64,000 nt of DNA from Croceicoccus estronivorus (GTDB lineage Bacteria > Pseudomonadota > Alphaproteobacteria > Sphingomonadales > Sphingomonadaceae). The translations under genes were made by a program, and so were the position numbers. How positions within the stretch are numbered: position 1 is the stretch's first letter; every line of letters starts with the position of its first letter. The notes below the pieces were generated by a model that had not been told where the DNA came from, searched no databases, and saw nothing but the letters and a program-made list of their open reading frames with translations. The DNA lies in assembly GCF_001625325.1 (NCBI RefSeq), contig NZ_JRQQ01000004.1, forward strand, positions 44,385-108,384. The letters run 5' to 3'. Positions 8,107 to 16,353 of the stretch are shown one piece after another.

Positions 8107-9465
8107 ATGACAGAAAAAGTTTTGGCGGGAGGTTCGCATCGTCGGCGGTCGCGTGCTTGGTATGGCACGATGTTCCTTTCACTTGGTGCGCTTCTTTCCG
8201 GATGCACCATTCCTGCGGCGCAGAAGGTAGCGCCTGGCGAATTGCCGCTCGTTCTCGGCCCGCCGGTGCGGGATAACGTAACCCCTATGGAAGGGGTTAT
8301 TTCGTGTTTTGCCGATCATGTCGCGGCACTTCGCAAGGCCCCGGTGGTCATCGGCGTTGGCGACGTGAAGGATTTCACAGGCAAGTATTCTCTCAATGAA
8401 GGTAACGCGATAACCCAGGGCGGCGCCCTGATGGTCTATTCGGCATTGGGCAAGCTTTCGGGCGCAGTGCGGATCGCGGAGCGTTTCGATCCTTCGATTG
8501 CCGAACGTGAGCTTGGTTACATCGATCGTCGTCAACTTGGGGATGGCCAGATTCATGAGCTTGGTGGGCCGAACGGGGCGCAGCAGGTTCCGTGGCTGCC
8601 CTACTTTGGTGGTACCATCCAGCGTTCCGACTATTTCATCGTCGGCGGGATCACCGAGGTCAATTACGATATCCGTTCGGGCGGTTTCGAAGTCGGCGTG
8701 AACCAGATCAGCGGCAAGGGTCGTACCTACAGCCAGCAGGTCGCCGTCGATCTGCGGATTGTCGACACCAAGACTCTCATGGTCGTCAAGACGGTGAGCC
8801 TGGCCAAGCAGTTTACCGGCTATGAAGTCGGTACGGACGTGTTCCGCTTCTTCGGCAGCGATCTGTTCGATATCAACATCGGGGCGCGTGGGCAGGAGCC
8901 GTTGCAGCTCGGTATTCGCGCGGCGTTGGAAGAAGGGGTCGTTCGGCTCGTTTCCGCAGTTACCGGGGTTGATTACAAGCCCTGCGACGTCATGCGCACG
9001 GAAGATGGCCGTTTCTCGACCAAGCCTGCTGAAGAGCTTCGCACCGTCGAAAACCCGCCAAGTGAATTCGCTTCTCCACCGATCCGGGCCAATGCCGGTG
9101 CGGTTGTGAACGATGGCGGCTCGAAGAGCGCATCGACCAGCGGTGCGGACGCGCAGATCGGTTTTGAATTCGGTTCTTCCCAGCTTGGCGGCGAAGCGCT
9201 TTCACGGATCGATCAGATCGCCGCAGCGGCCAAGCAAGGCGGTGTGAATGTCCTGATCGTCTCGCGCGACACAGAGAATTTTGAACCCGGCAAGCGTGAT
9301 GCGCTTACCGATCAGCGGATCGCTGCGATCACAAGCGCTTTGGCCAGCCGGGGCATCGCTCCGGGGGCAATACGCGTGCTGTGGCGGCCTGATCCGGCAG
9401 ATACGTCGATCCACCGTGATGGGCCGGGAATGCAAGAATTGGCCAGGCTCCGGATCGGAGGCTGA
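8107..9465 (+). CDS. hfaB: CsgG/HfaB-family outer-membrane secretion lipoprotein with OmpA-like C-terminal domain
   Basis: A 452-residue protein. After a basic N-terminus comes a lipoprotein signal with lipobox LLSGC (Cys33), as in CsgG. Residues about 55-295 form the CsgG domain (VIGVGDVKDFTGKYS, then YFIVGGITEVNYDI and VAVDLRIVDTKT), the nonameric pore for curli-type export. Family members are usually about 280-320 residues; this one continues through a Ser/Pro/Asn linker (about 305-345) into about 105 residues resembling an OmpA/MotB peptidoglycan-binding domain. That domain opens with FEFGSS and has Asp388 and Arg404 (in ALTDQRIAAI) placed like the DAP-binding Asp and Arg of OmpA, with one extra residue between. 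AAGGGG precedes the ATG. It probably exports the flanking secreted proteins. Confidence 0.85.
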   Translation: MTEKVLAGGSHRRRSRAWYGTMFLSLGALLSGCTIPAAQKVAPGELPLVLGPPVRDNVTPMEGVISCFADHVAALRKAPVVIGVGDVKDFTGKYSLNEGNAITQGGALMVYSALGKLSGAVRIAERFDPSIAERELGYIDRRQLGDGQIHELGGPNGAQQVPWLPYFGGTIQRSDYFIVGGITEVNYDIRSGGFEVGVNQISGKGRTYSQQVAVDLRIVDTKTLMVVKTVSLAKQFTGYEVGTDVFRFFGSDLFDINIGARGQEPLQLGIRAALEEGVVRLVSAVTGVDYKPCDVMRTEDGRFSTKPAEELRTVENPPSEFASPPIRANAGAVVNDGGSKSASTSGADAQIGFEFGSSQLGGEALSRIDQIAAAAKQGGVNVLIVSRDTENFEPGKRDALTDQRIAAITSALASRGIAPGAIRVLWRPDPADTSIHRDGPGMQELARLRIGG

Positions 9466-9576
9466 GGCAGTAACCCATAATTTAATAATATAACGGGTGC
9501 GCATAAACTTGATGAAGTAAAAGTAATGTCGCGTAATTTTGCGCGTCGAAATTTCATCGCAATAAGGGGCAATGAA

Positions 9577-12500
9577 ATGAATAGTATGTCGAGTAAAAGT
9601 AAGGCACGCCTGCTGACTACGGTCGGCGGTGCAATCGCTGCGTCGGTTGCAATCGCACCGGCGGCACAGGCGGCCGATACGACCATTAACGCTGCCGGCA
9701 CGGTAGCCACCGTAACAGGTCATGTGGACATCGATTCCATTCTCGCCAATGCAGGCGCGATCGGGTCGACAGCCAGCGGCTCCTTCAACGGCGTTAGCCA
9801 GACGGTCAGCCCGACAACGGCGACCACCATCACCGTGACAGGCAACGAAGTCACCGCGACGTCCTTCGGCAACAACTTCGACAACCTGATCGATCTGACC
9901 ACGATCGACAACGACGGCCTCAACGATGGTGCCGGCTCACTGGGTTCCGCGATCAACGACAGTTTGGGTTTGATCACCGCTGAGGCTAGCGGCAATGACA
10001 TCGGCGCCGACCTCGACAATTTCGCTACCGGCAGCGTTCTGGTCGGAAGCAACAGCATCGACGCCAACGCCACCGGCAACAACGGCAGCACCACGCTGGC
10101 GGGTTCCATCCCTAACACCTACACGTCAACTGCACCCGGTTCCTCGTCGATTGATAACGGTGGCATCGACAACCTGCTCGAAGCACAAGGCAGCCTGGTT
10201 GCCAGCACGGCTCAGCAGTCGGGCGGCGACGTCACGGCAACAGCTGGCGACAACGATGTCGGTCTGAACCTGATCAGCGATCAGGACAACACGATCGTTG
10301 CTGCTCCGGCAGTTGAAGATAACAGCGTCGGTGCCACGGCCAAGGGCAACAGCTCCAACACCACCATCGACATTCAGTCGGGTGATGCGCCGACCTTCAC
10401 CGGCAGCGCGGTGGCGACCAATGGTCAGATCAACAGTGCGAACATCACCGCAACCAATGGCGATGCCCGGATCGTTGCGACGCTCGATGCGGAATCCACA
10501 TTCGTCAACACGCTCGCGGGCAGCCTGTCGGTTGACGGCAACACTGTCAGCTCCAGCGCCAGCGGCAACGAAGCACTGGGTGCGACTGCAGGGCAGGCGG
10601 GCAACCGCATCCTGCTGGCCGACGGCATGTCGTTCGCGGGCCCGGGCGCCTCTGCTTCGGTGGATACCGCTTATACCGGTGGTGATGTCTCCAGCGACGT
10701 TTCTGCTGATCTGGTCATCCACAACAGCCAGGGCAATACCGGTGCGGGCAACAGCACCCGTTTGAACATCGCTGCGACAACCAGCGCGAGCGTGATTGGC
10801 GCCGATGTGCAGGCGATCAACGGCGGTTCGATCTCCATTTCGGACAACGCCTCGACCGCGACTGCCAGCGGCAACGCTGCCAGCAGCGCACTGGCCAATG
10901 GTGACGGGGCTGCCTCGTTCGCCGGCACGGCTGCTGTCGCAAACCAGCAGACCAACCTCTACACCAATGTCGCTGCCACCAATGAGGGTGCGGAAATCGG
11001 TGTGGAAGTGGTCGACTTCGACACGGGTGATCTGCCCGGCAGCACGGTGACCGTGGACGGTAACCGCGTTGCGGCTTCGGCCTATGGCAACCAGGTCAGC
11101 CAGAGCCTTTCGGTCGATGGCGCTGCCACGTCCTTCCCGGCTCTCTCGGTCGACCTTACCGGCGGCACGGGCCCGGACGGCAATGTCCTGGCAAGCGGCA
11201 ACCTGATCGTCAGCAACCTGCAAAGCCAGTACAGCAGCAATGTCTCGGCCGGTGAAAGCAGCGGGATTGGCCTCATCACTGATGCAGAGGAGGTTACGGC
11301 CTCCACTCTGTCAGTGACCAACGGCACGCAGGAAGCGATTGCTCTCGGCAACTCGGCTTCCAACGGCCTTTCGCTTTCGGGTGTTGGCGTTGACACTGGC
11401 GCCGGCATTTCGAGCGTACAGATCGTTGCCGATGCTTCGGCAGTAAGCGCGTCGACTGCGGCTGACGCCTGGATTGAAGGTTACGACATTTCGGGCAGCA
11501 CTGTCGAAGTGAGCGGCAACCTGCAGCGGGCGATTGCCTATGGCGGTTCTGCCAACAACTCGCTGGCCATCAGCGGCGAAACCGTCGTCGTTGACAGCTC
11601 AGTCGATGATGTTGCTTCGACTGTCACATACGATGCAGGTGCAGCCGATGGCTTCGAACTCGACTTCACTAATGCACCGAATGTCCTTGCCGCATATGGC
11701 CTGCTGAATGTGCAGTCCGTCTCGGCTGACATCACCGCAACGGCTGATGGCTATTACGAAGGCGCGACGGGTATCTACGTTGACGATGTTTATGGTGGCA
11801 GCACCATCATCAATGACGGCAATGCCCTGGTTGCGGCTGCTTACGGCACGGACTCGACCAACACGGCGAGCCTCGATGCCGGTAACCTGGTTGCAACGTC
11901 GGATACCATTGTCGATGAACCGGACTTCGCATCGGTGCTTAACCTCACCAATGCACAGACGGTAACATTCGAAACGAGCATTCTGGCCCAGGTTCCGGGT
12001 GGTGTTGGTGCAGGCACCTACATTGACGGTGATCTCGATGGTTCGAGCGTTTCGACTTCGGACAACACCGTGCAGGCGCTGGCATATGGCAACCGTGCCG
12101 ATAACGGTGTGATCGTTTCGGCGACCAACATCGATACCGAAGCGGATTCGTTCCCGTCAGGTATTCGTGGATCGGCTGCTGTCGTTTCCAACATTGCGAC
12201 GACCGACGCTTCGTTCAGCCTGAACAGCGTGCAGTCGGCAGGCGGTTCAATCACTGCCGCTCTGGTCGATGACACTGGTTCGCCGACAAGTTCCGCTGAA
12301 ATCTTCACGGTTGTGGACCTTGACGTCACCGATTCATCGGTTGCCAGCAACGGCAACACGTTGACCGCCGGTGCCACGGCTAACCGTGCGGATAACCTGA
12401 TGGACCTGAGCGGCAACGAACTGGCCACCACCAGTGCGCTGACCAACTTCCAGGTTTCGGACGCAAGTCTCTCGGCGGTTATCGGGGTTGAAGGTACGGA

Positions 12501-14409
12501 TGGTACTCCGGCTGATCCAGGTACGCCGGACACGCCAGGTTACACAGCCACGACCAATGGTTCTGGTACGGGATATATGAGTACGTCGGGTGATGATCTC
12601 ATCATTTCGTCGGGCACGGTAACCGTCACATTTTCGGGTTACTCGTTTACTCAGCGTGAGGTCGACTACCTGAATAGCCTTAACGGTGTGAGCGGAGCGT
12701 CCTTGAATGGCAACACAGTGGTGTTGTCCGGAACGGTCGATACGACTGATTTCAATGGCTTTAGCTTCAGTTCAGGCGGTGACGCATCTGATACAGGGAA
12801 TGAGACGATCGGCCTTAACGGTTTCGACGTTCCGTTGATCCCGGGTACGTCTCCGACACCAGCAATTCCACCGATTCCCAATGGTGGCGGAGTAATGGCC
12901 GCGATCGGAGAGGATGTGACTTCCTCGACGATTTCGGTCGATGGCAACCTGACGTCGGGTTCTGTGACTGGCAACAGCGCCGCCAACAGCCTGCTGGTGG
13001 AAGCCACTTCGGCTCCGGATGGCAGCGACCACTTCTGGACTTCGGCCACGGCCGATAGCCTTGGTGTGGAAGCTGGCGGTGACCACATGCTGGTGAATTC
13101 GCAGCTTGCGGGCCCGTCCAACCTCGACAGCACTGTTTATGGCACGTTCGCCATCAACATGAATGACAATGCGGACATCTCGAACTCCACGCTGACCGTT
13201 GACGGGAACAGCCAGAGCTCACGTGCGGTGGCCAATACGGCGGCCAACAGCGTGGAACTGGATGCGACCAATTCGGAAGCAGGAGCGGTTCTGGCCTCCA
13301 GCCAGTACAGCGAAGCTGCGGTGTCGGCCTTGTCCGATCTGGACATGTTCGCGCCCGTATCTTCGGATAACACGAGCGTCAGCCTGTCGGACAACAGCAA
13401 CCTGGCGGTTGGTGTAATCAACAACGCCACCAACGCGGTGACGGTGTCGGGCACCAATATCGCTCCGGTAACGTTCGATCGTGATGTCTATCTCGACGTC
13501 GATACCGATATGGTTGCCTTTGGCGATCACATCCTGCTCAACCAGCAGAGTGCGACCACAGCTGCAACGGCAACTGCGGTGACCAGCATCTACAACGATG
13601 ATGGTGCTGCGATTGCAACCGATGGCCTGACCAACAGCACGGTTGTTATTGCCGGCAACAGCACGCAAGCCGAAGCTTCGGCGAACCGCGCTGTGAACAC
13701 CATGGACGTGAGTGCTGGCTCCAGCCTCGGAGCGAGTGCCGGGATCAACAATGCGCAGTTCAGTTCTGCCGTTGTTCAGTCCTCAGCCACGACGTCGGCC
13801 AGTGTCACGGTTGCGGGTGATACCGGGATTGCGGCAGCTGACAGCAGCAGCGTAACGCTGGGTGGTAACACGACCACCGCTCTGGCTCGTGGTAACTCGG
13901 CCACCAACGTGCTGAACTACTCGGCCGGTGCCAACTATGGCAACGCGACGAGCTTCGGCCCGGGTGCTGGTGTCTCCGTCGACAACTCGTCAGCCAATGT
14001 CACGGTCGGCGCTCGCGCCGGTGTGCTGAACGTTCAGACTAACTCTGGCGATGGCGTCACTGCAACGAGCACGAACGCCAGCTATCTGGTTGCGCTGAAC
14101 GGTAATACGCCGACAGTCACGAATGCGACGGTTGGTGTGATCGGCAACACTGTGGCAGCGGCTGCCTATGGTAACACCGCCGCCAACACTGTGACGGTCG
14201 CCGCCCTGAACACGGGCATGCCGACGGCTGCAGTGGGCAATGTTCAGACGAACAGCGCCTCTGTAACTGCCACGGTTACGACGGTGACCTACGGCGTGAC
14301 CTCTGGTCTGGGTGCGGTTGCCGGCAGTGCGCTGTCGGTGACGGGTAACTCGATCTCGGCCACTGCGGTTGGTAACAACGCCGTGTCGACGATTGCATCC
14401 GGCATGTAA
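9577..14409 (+). CDS. Giant repeat-rich secreted adhesin/amyloid-like protein
   Basis: 1610 residues from the ATG at 9577, chosen because AAGGGG precedes it and the signal peptide begins there (cleavage near AQAA, about residue 33); the frame is open back to 9526. The mature protein is rich in Ala, Ser, Thr, Asn, Gly and Asp, very poor in Lys, and I see no Cys. About 18 copies of a motif of the type V-x-GN-x3-A-x-A-x-GN-x-A-x-N-x-L recur every 65-100 residues, usually alternating with an N-x-Q-centred segment. This spacing suggests a beta-solenoid or curlin-like ladder. A different, P/T-linked insert lies at about residues 970-1107. There is no C-terminal barrel or sorting signal, so surface attachment should rely on the CsgG/OmpA-like exporter. 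HfaD-like holdfast adhesins are the closest functional analogy. Confidence 0.78.
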   Translation: MNSMSSKSKARLLTTVGGAIAASVAIAPAAQAADTTINAAGTVATVTGHVDIDSILANAGAIGSTASGSFNGVSQTVSPTTATTITVTGNEVTATSFGNNFDNLIDLTTIDNDGLNDGAGSLGSAINDSLGLITAEASGNDIGADLDNFATGSVLVGSNSIDANATGNNGSTTLAGSIPNTYTSTAPGSSSIDNGGIDNLLEAQGSLVASTAQQSGGDVTATAGDNDVGLNLISDQDNTIVAAPAVEDNSVGATAKGNSSNTTIDIQSGDAPTFTGSAVATNGQINSANITATNGDARIVATLDAESTFVNTLAGSLSVDGNTVSSSASGNEALGATAGQAGNRILLADGMSFAGPGASASVDTAYTGGDVSSDVSADLVIHNSQGNTGAGNSTRLNIAATTSASVIGADVQAINGGSISISDNASTATASGNAASSALANGDGAASFAGTAAVANQQTNLYTNVAATNEGAEIGVEVVDFDTGDLPGSTVTVDGNRVAASAYGNQVSQSLSVDGAATSFPALSVDLTGGTGPDGNVLASGNLIVSNLQSQYSSNVSAGESSGIGLITDAEEVTASTLSVTNGTQEAIALGNSASNGLSLSGVGVDTGAGISSVQIVADASAVSASTAADAWIEGYDISGSTVEVSGNLQRAIAYGGSANNSLAISGETVVVDSSVDDVASTVTYDAGAADGFELDFTNAPNVLAAYGLLNVQSVSADITATADGYYEGATGIYVDDVYGGSTIINDGNALVAAAYGTDSTNTASLDAGNLVATSDTIVDEPDFASVLNLTNAQTVTFETSILAQVPGGVGAGTYIDGDLDGSSVSTSDNTVQALAYGNRADNGVIVSATNIDTEADSFPSGIRGSAAVVSNIATTDASFSLNSVQSAGGSITAALVDDTGSPTSSAEIFTVVDLDVTDSSVASNGNTLTAGATANRADNLMDLSGNELATTSALTNFQVSDASLSAVIGVEGTDGTPADPGTPDTPGYTATTNGSGTGYMSTSGDDLIISSGTVTVTFSGYSFTQREVDYLNSLNGVSGASLNGNTVVLSGTVDTTDFNGFSFSSGGDASDTGNETIGLNGFDVPLIPGTSPTPAIPPIPNGGGVMAAIGEDVTSSTISVDGNLTSGSVTGNSAANSLLVEATSAPDGSDHFWTSATADSLGVEAGGDHMLVNSQLAGPSNLDSTVYGTFAINMNDNADISNSTLTVDGNSQSSRAVANTAANSVELDATNSEAGAVLASSQYSEAAVSALSDLDMFAPVSSDNTSVSLSDNSNLAVGVINNATNAVTVSGTNIAPVTFDRDVYLDVDTDMVAFGDHILLNQQSATTAATATAVTSIYNDDGAAIATDGLTNSTVVIAGNSTQAEASANRAVNTMDVSAGSSLGASAGINNAQFSSAVVQSSATTSASVTVAGDTGIAAADSSSVTLGGNTTTALARGNSATNVLNYSAGANYGNATSFGPGAGVSVDNSSANVTVGARAGVLNVQTNSGDGVTATSTNASYLVALNGNTPTVTNATVGVIGNTVAAAAYGNTAANTVTVAALNTGMPTAAVGNVQTNSASVTATVTTVTYGVTSGLGAVAGSALSVTGNSISATAVGNNAVSTIASGM
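9823..14395 (+). repeat. Degenerate tandem protein repeats in adhesin gene
   Basis: Repeat cores begin near 9823, 10050, 10315, 10522, 10828, 11044, 11305, 11500, 11803, 12046, 12337, 12928, 13189, 13378, 13639, 13852, 14128 and 14332. Examples are TVTVDGNRVAASAYGN (11044) and TVGVIGNTVAAAAYGN (14128). Most are followed after 20-50 residues by N-x-Q segments such as VANQQTN, LLNVQS, LTNAQT and VGNVQTN. The repeats are diverged at the DNA level, so this is an old expansion rather than a recent slippage array. Confidence 0.75.
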
Positions 14410-14437
14410 TAAGCCTCAACAGGCTTGAAACATCAGG

Positions 14438-14470
14438 GCCCCCCGCCACGATCGTGGCGGGGGGCTTTCT
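14438..14470 (+). terminator. Rho-independent terminator of adhesin operon
   Basis: A 12-bp GC-rich stem (arms at 14438-14449 and 14454-14465, loop GATC) is followed by TTTCTGTTT. It starts 29 bp after the stop of the giant repeat gene and ends the three-gene operon before the convergent regulator gene. Confidence 0.9.
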
Positions 14471-14595
14471 GTTTGCGGGTTTCTTTCGCAATCGGCGGGC
14501 ATTGCGCAGGAATGCTTAGGCGCAGGCTCAAGGACACGCCGCGGTAAGCAAGCGTTGGCTTCGCGAAAGATGCACCCCCGCCGCGCGGGACAGGA

Positions 14596-15267
14596 TCAGT
14601 TCGTGTGATTGTGGATCGCGTGTGTATCCGGCAGAGCTTCGGGCTGCTTCGTCGCCTGGAATACGATTGCCATCGCTTCGGGCAATGACCGGACTTTCAA
14701 CCGGCGCATCAGATTTGCCCGATGCATTTCGACTGTCCGCGTGCTGATACCCAATTCGAAAGCGATCGCCTTGTTCGACAATCCATCGCCGAGCTTTTGA
14801 AGAACCTGCCGTTCGCGCCGGGTCAGGCTTTCCATCAGGGCCAACGCCCGTTCCCGTTCACCCCTGGAAGCCAAACGGTTTTCAAGCCGGTCAAACACCT
14901 CGCGCAAGGCTTCGATCAGAGCTTCGCGAGTGAGAGGTTTTTCGAGAAAATCCAGCGCGCCTTTCTTGATCGCGCGCAGTGCGCTGGCAATGTCGCCATT
15001 GTCGCTCATCATCACTACGGGCAGTTCCAGCCGGGTGTCCCCCATGCGATCCAGTACATCGAGGCCATCCAGGCCAGCCATGCAAAGTTCCAGCAGCACG
15101 CAGCCGGGCTGGCGCTCATGAATGTTTTTCAGGAAATCATGACCGGAAGCGAATGGGCTGGGTTCAAAACCAAGTGATTTCAGGAATACCGCCGCAGACA
15201 TTCGGGACCCGCTGTCATCATCGACAATATAGACATTGCGGCGATGATTCATGGGGTGGGTCATCAT
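14596..15267 (-). CDS. FixJ-like LuxR-type regulator with Glu in place of phospho-acceptor Asp
   Basis: A 223-residue protein with receiver and LuxR-type HTH. The acidic pocket is present (IVDDDSG) and the conserved Lys is in FLEKPL, but the phospho-acceptor position reads LLELCMAG where relatives have the LxDLRMP pattern. Residue 60 is therefore Glu (GAA at 15088-15090), and the usual Pro is Ala. The HTH (SLTRRERQVLQ ... SNKAIAFELGISTRTVEMHR) is normal. Glu at this site often mimics phosphorylation in mutant regulators, so the protein may be permanently active or controlled by expression level or a ligand. No kinase gene is adjacent. It is convergent with the adhesin operon, but no link is proven. 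ATG codons at 15267 and 15252 are both possible starts. Confidence 0.88.
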   Translation of the reverse strand: MMTHPMNHRRNVYIVDDDSGSRMSAAVFLKSLGFEPSPFASGHDFLKNIHERQPGCVLLELCMAGLDGLDVLDRMGDTRLELPVVMMSDNGDIASALRAIKKGALDFLEKPLTREALIEALREVFDRLENRLASRGERERALALMESLTRRERQVLQKLGDGLSNKAIAFELGISTRTVEMHRANLMRRLKVRSLPEAMAIVFQATKQPEALPDTHAIHNHTN

Positions 15268-15628
15268 TCAACGTAACGGGAAATCGCCTCCCGAATATCA
15301 TGCTTTGTTTTATAAATCCAATGGTTAACCAGACCTGTCTGGCCGGTGGCAGTAATGGCCTCTCCGCTCGCATGCTAGGCACGCAATCGTTTTCAGAGCA
15401 ATAGGCAAAATCACTACATGGGTCCAGTCATGAACATTATTGGCGATTGCCTGTGCGAGTGCCCGCCCTTGTAATTTTGAGGAATATCGATGGGAGAGAG
15501 GGGCCACACAGGCAAACTCCCAAAAAAACTTTGAGGTTTCCTTTTACCTCAGAGCAAAATGATGCAATAAAAGACCATCGTCTCATGAGAGATGCTCGGG
15601 TCTTGAAAGCTCCCTCAAGCTTAAGGCC
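15268..15628. other. Intergenic region upstream of FixJ-like gene
   Basis: I find no supported gene here. The 80-codon plus-strand frame at 15447-15689 runs into a terminator hairpin and has no good ribosome-binding site. Notable sites are CCAGAC-CT-GTCTGG, a perfect 6-bp inverted repeat (15329-15342), directly preceded by GGTTAACC (15323-15330), which contains a CtrA-like half site. These lie 60-75 bp upstream of the minus-strand regulator start and could belong to its promoter. Confidence 0.4.
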
Positions 15629-15665
15629 AAAAAAATGGAAGGCGGCTTCACCTGAGGCCGCCTTC
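15629..15665 (-). terminator. Rho-independent terminator downstream of cobalamin operon
   Basis: On the minus strand a 9-bp perfect stem (GAAGGCGGC/GCCGCCTTC, arms 15657-15665 and 15638-15646) is followed by CA and seven T residues (15635-15629). It lies 176 bp beyond the stop of cobU and would end the late cobalamin operon. Read on the plus strand, the same hairpin is followed only by CTTTGTTCT, so it is mainly a minus-strand signal. Confidence 0.85.
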
Positions 15666-15683
15666 TTTGTTCTGAGGAGGTGC

Positions 15684-15715
15684 CAGTGAAAGTATTTATA
15701 TACGTACTTTCACTG
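15684..15715. repeat. 11-bp perfect inverted repeat with AT-rich centre
   Basis: CAGTGAAAGTA (15684-15694) and TACTTTCACTG (15705-15715) are exact reverse complements around a 10-base centre. It lies between the cobU stop and the terminator, where an operator would be unexpected, and has no U-tract. It may be a 3'-UTR stem or a protein-binding site. Confidence 0.6.
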
Positions 15716-15840
15716 TAGAGGATGAAATTCTCTTCAAGCGTTTCTGAAATGCGATGGTATCCGGAAATATAGAGATCGCTTTCTGATCCCGCAGGTGCGA
15801 TAATCGGTGGCAGGTGCGTGAAAATTGCAGACCGTATCGC

Positions 15841-16353
15841 TCATTTCATGCGCAGGGCCAGCCCGGCTGCGAGAAGCTGCACCTCGTCAGAGGCTTCGGC
15901 AACGCGCTGATTGACGATGCCAGCGGCATCGCGAAATTCCCGTGCGAGCGCATTGTCAGGGACGATACCCCAGCCCACTTCATTGCTCACCACGATCAAT
16001 GGCCCGGCAGCAATGCGGATGGCCGAGGTCAGGTCGTTCACCGCAATGCCTATGTCACGCCCCCCGAGCAGCAGGTTTGTTACCCATAGGGTCAGGCAAT
16101 CGGCCAGGATGACACAGTCCGCGTTCGAATGGGAGGCAATGGCGGCGGGCAGGTCCAGAGGTGCCTCGACAGTGGTCCATTGCTGGCCCCGGTCTGCACG
16201 ATGGCGGGCGATGCGATCTTCCATCTCCTGATCGAACGCCTGCGCGGTGGCGATGAAGGTCGGGGGGAGGTTCGTGGCCTCTGCCCGCTGTTGCGCATAG
16301 CGGCTTTTGCCTGAGCGTGCGCCACCGATCACGAACAGTGTCTGGCTCATCAT
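15841..16353 (-). CDS. cobU: Adenosylcobinamide kinase / adenosylcobinamide-phosphate guanylyltransferase
   Basis: This is the bifunctional CobU/CobP enzyme of the nucleotide-loop pathway; it phosphorylates adenosylcobinamide and then transfers GMP from GTP. The 170-residue product has the normal family length. The N-terminal P-loop is GGARSGKS, the His that carries GMP is expected in IARHRADR, and VILADCLTLWVTNLL is the usual core strand and helix. Two consecutive ATG codons are possible starts. The first overlaps the cobQ stop (ATGATGA), so it is the last translationally coupled gene of the minus-strand operon under the riboswitch at 22642-22811. Confidence 0.95.
   Translation of the reverse strand: MMSQTLFVIGGARSGKSRYAQQRAEATNLPPTFIATAQAFDQEMEDRIARHRADRGQQWTTVEAPLDLPAAIASHSNADCVILADCLTLWVTNLLLGGRDIGIAVNDLTSAIRIAAGPLIVVSNEVGWGIVPDNALAREFRDAAGIVNQRVAEASDEVQLLAAGLALRMK

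Noticed and set aside
9823..14395. Repeats in the adhesin gene considered as a CRISPR or tandem DNA array
   Set aside because: The periodicity is at the protein level with diverged codons and variable spacing; there are no constant DNA repeats or unique spacers.
15447..15689. An 80-codon plus-strand frame
   Set aside because: It reads through the minus-strand terminator hairpin at 15629-15665 and has no convincing start signal.
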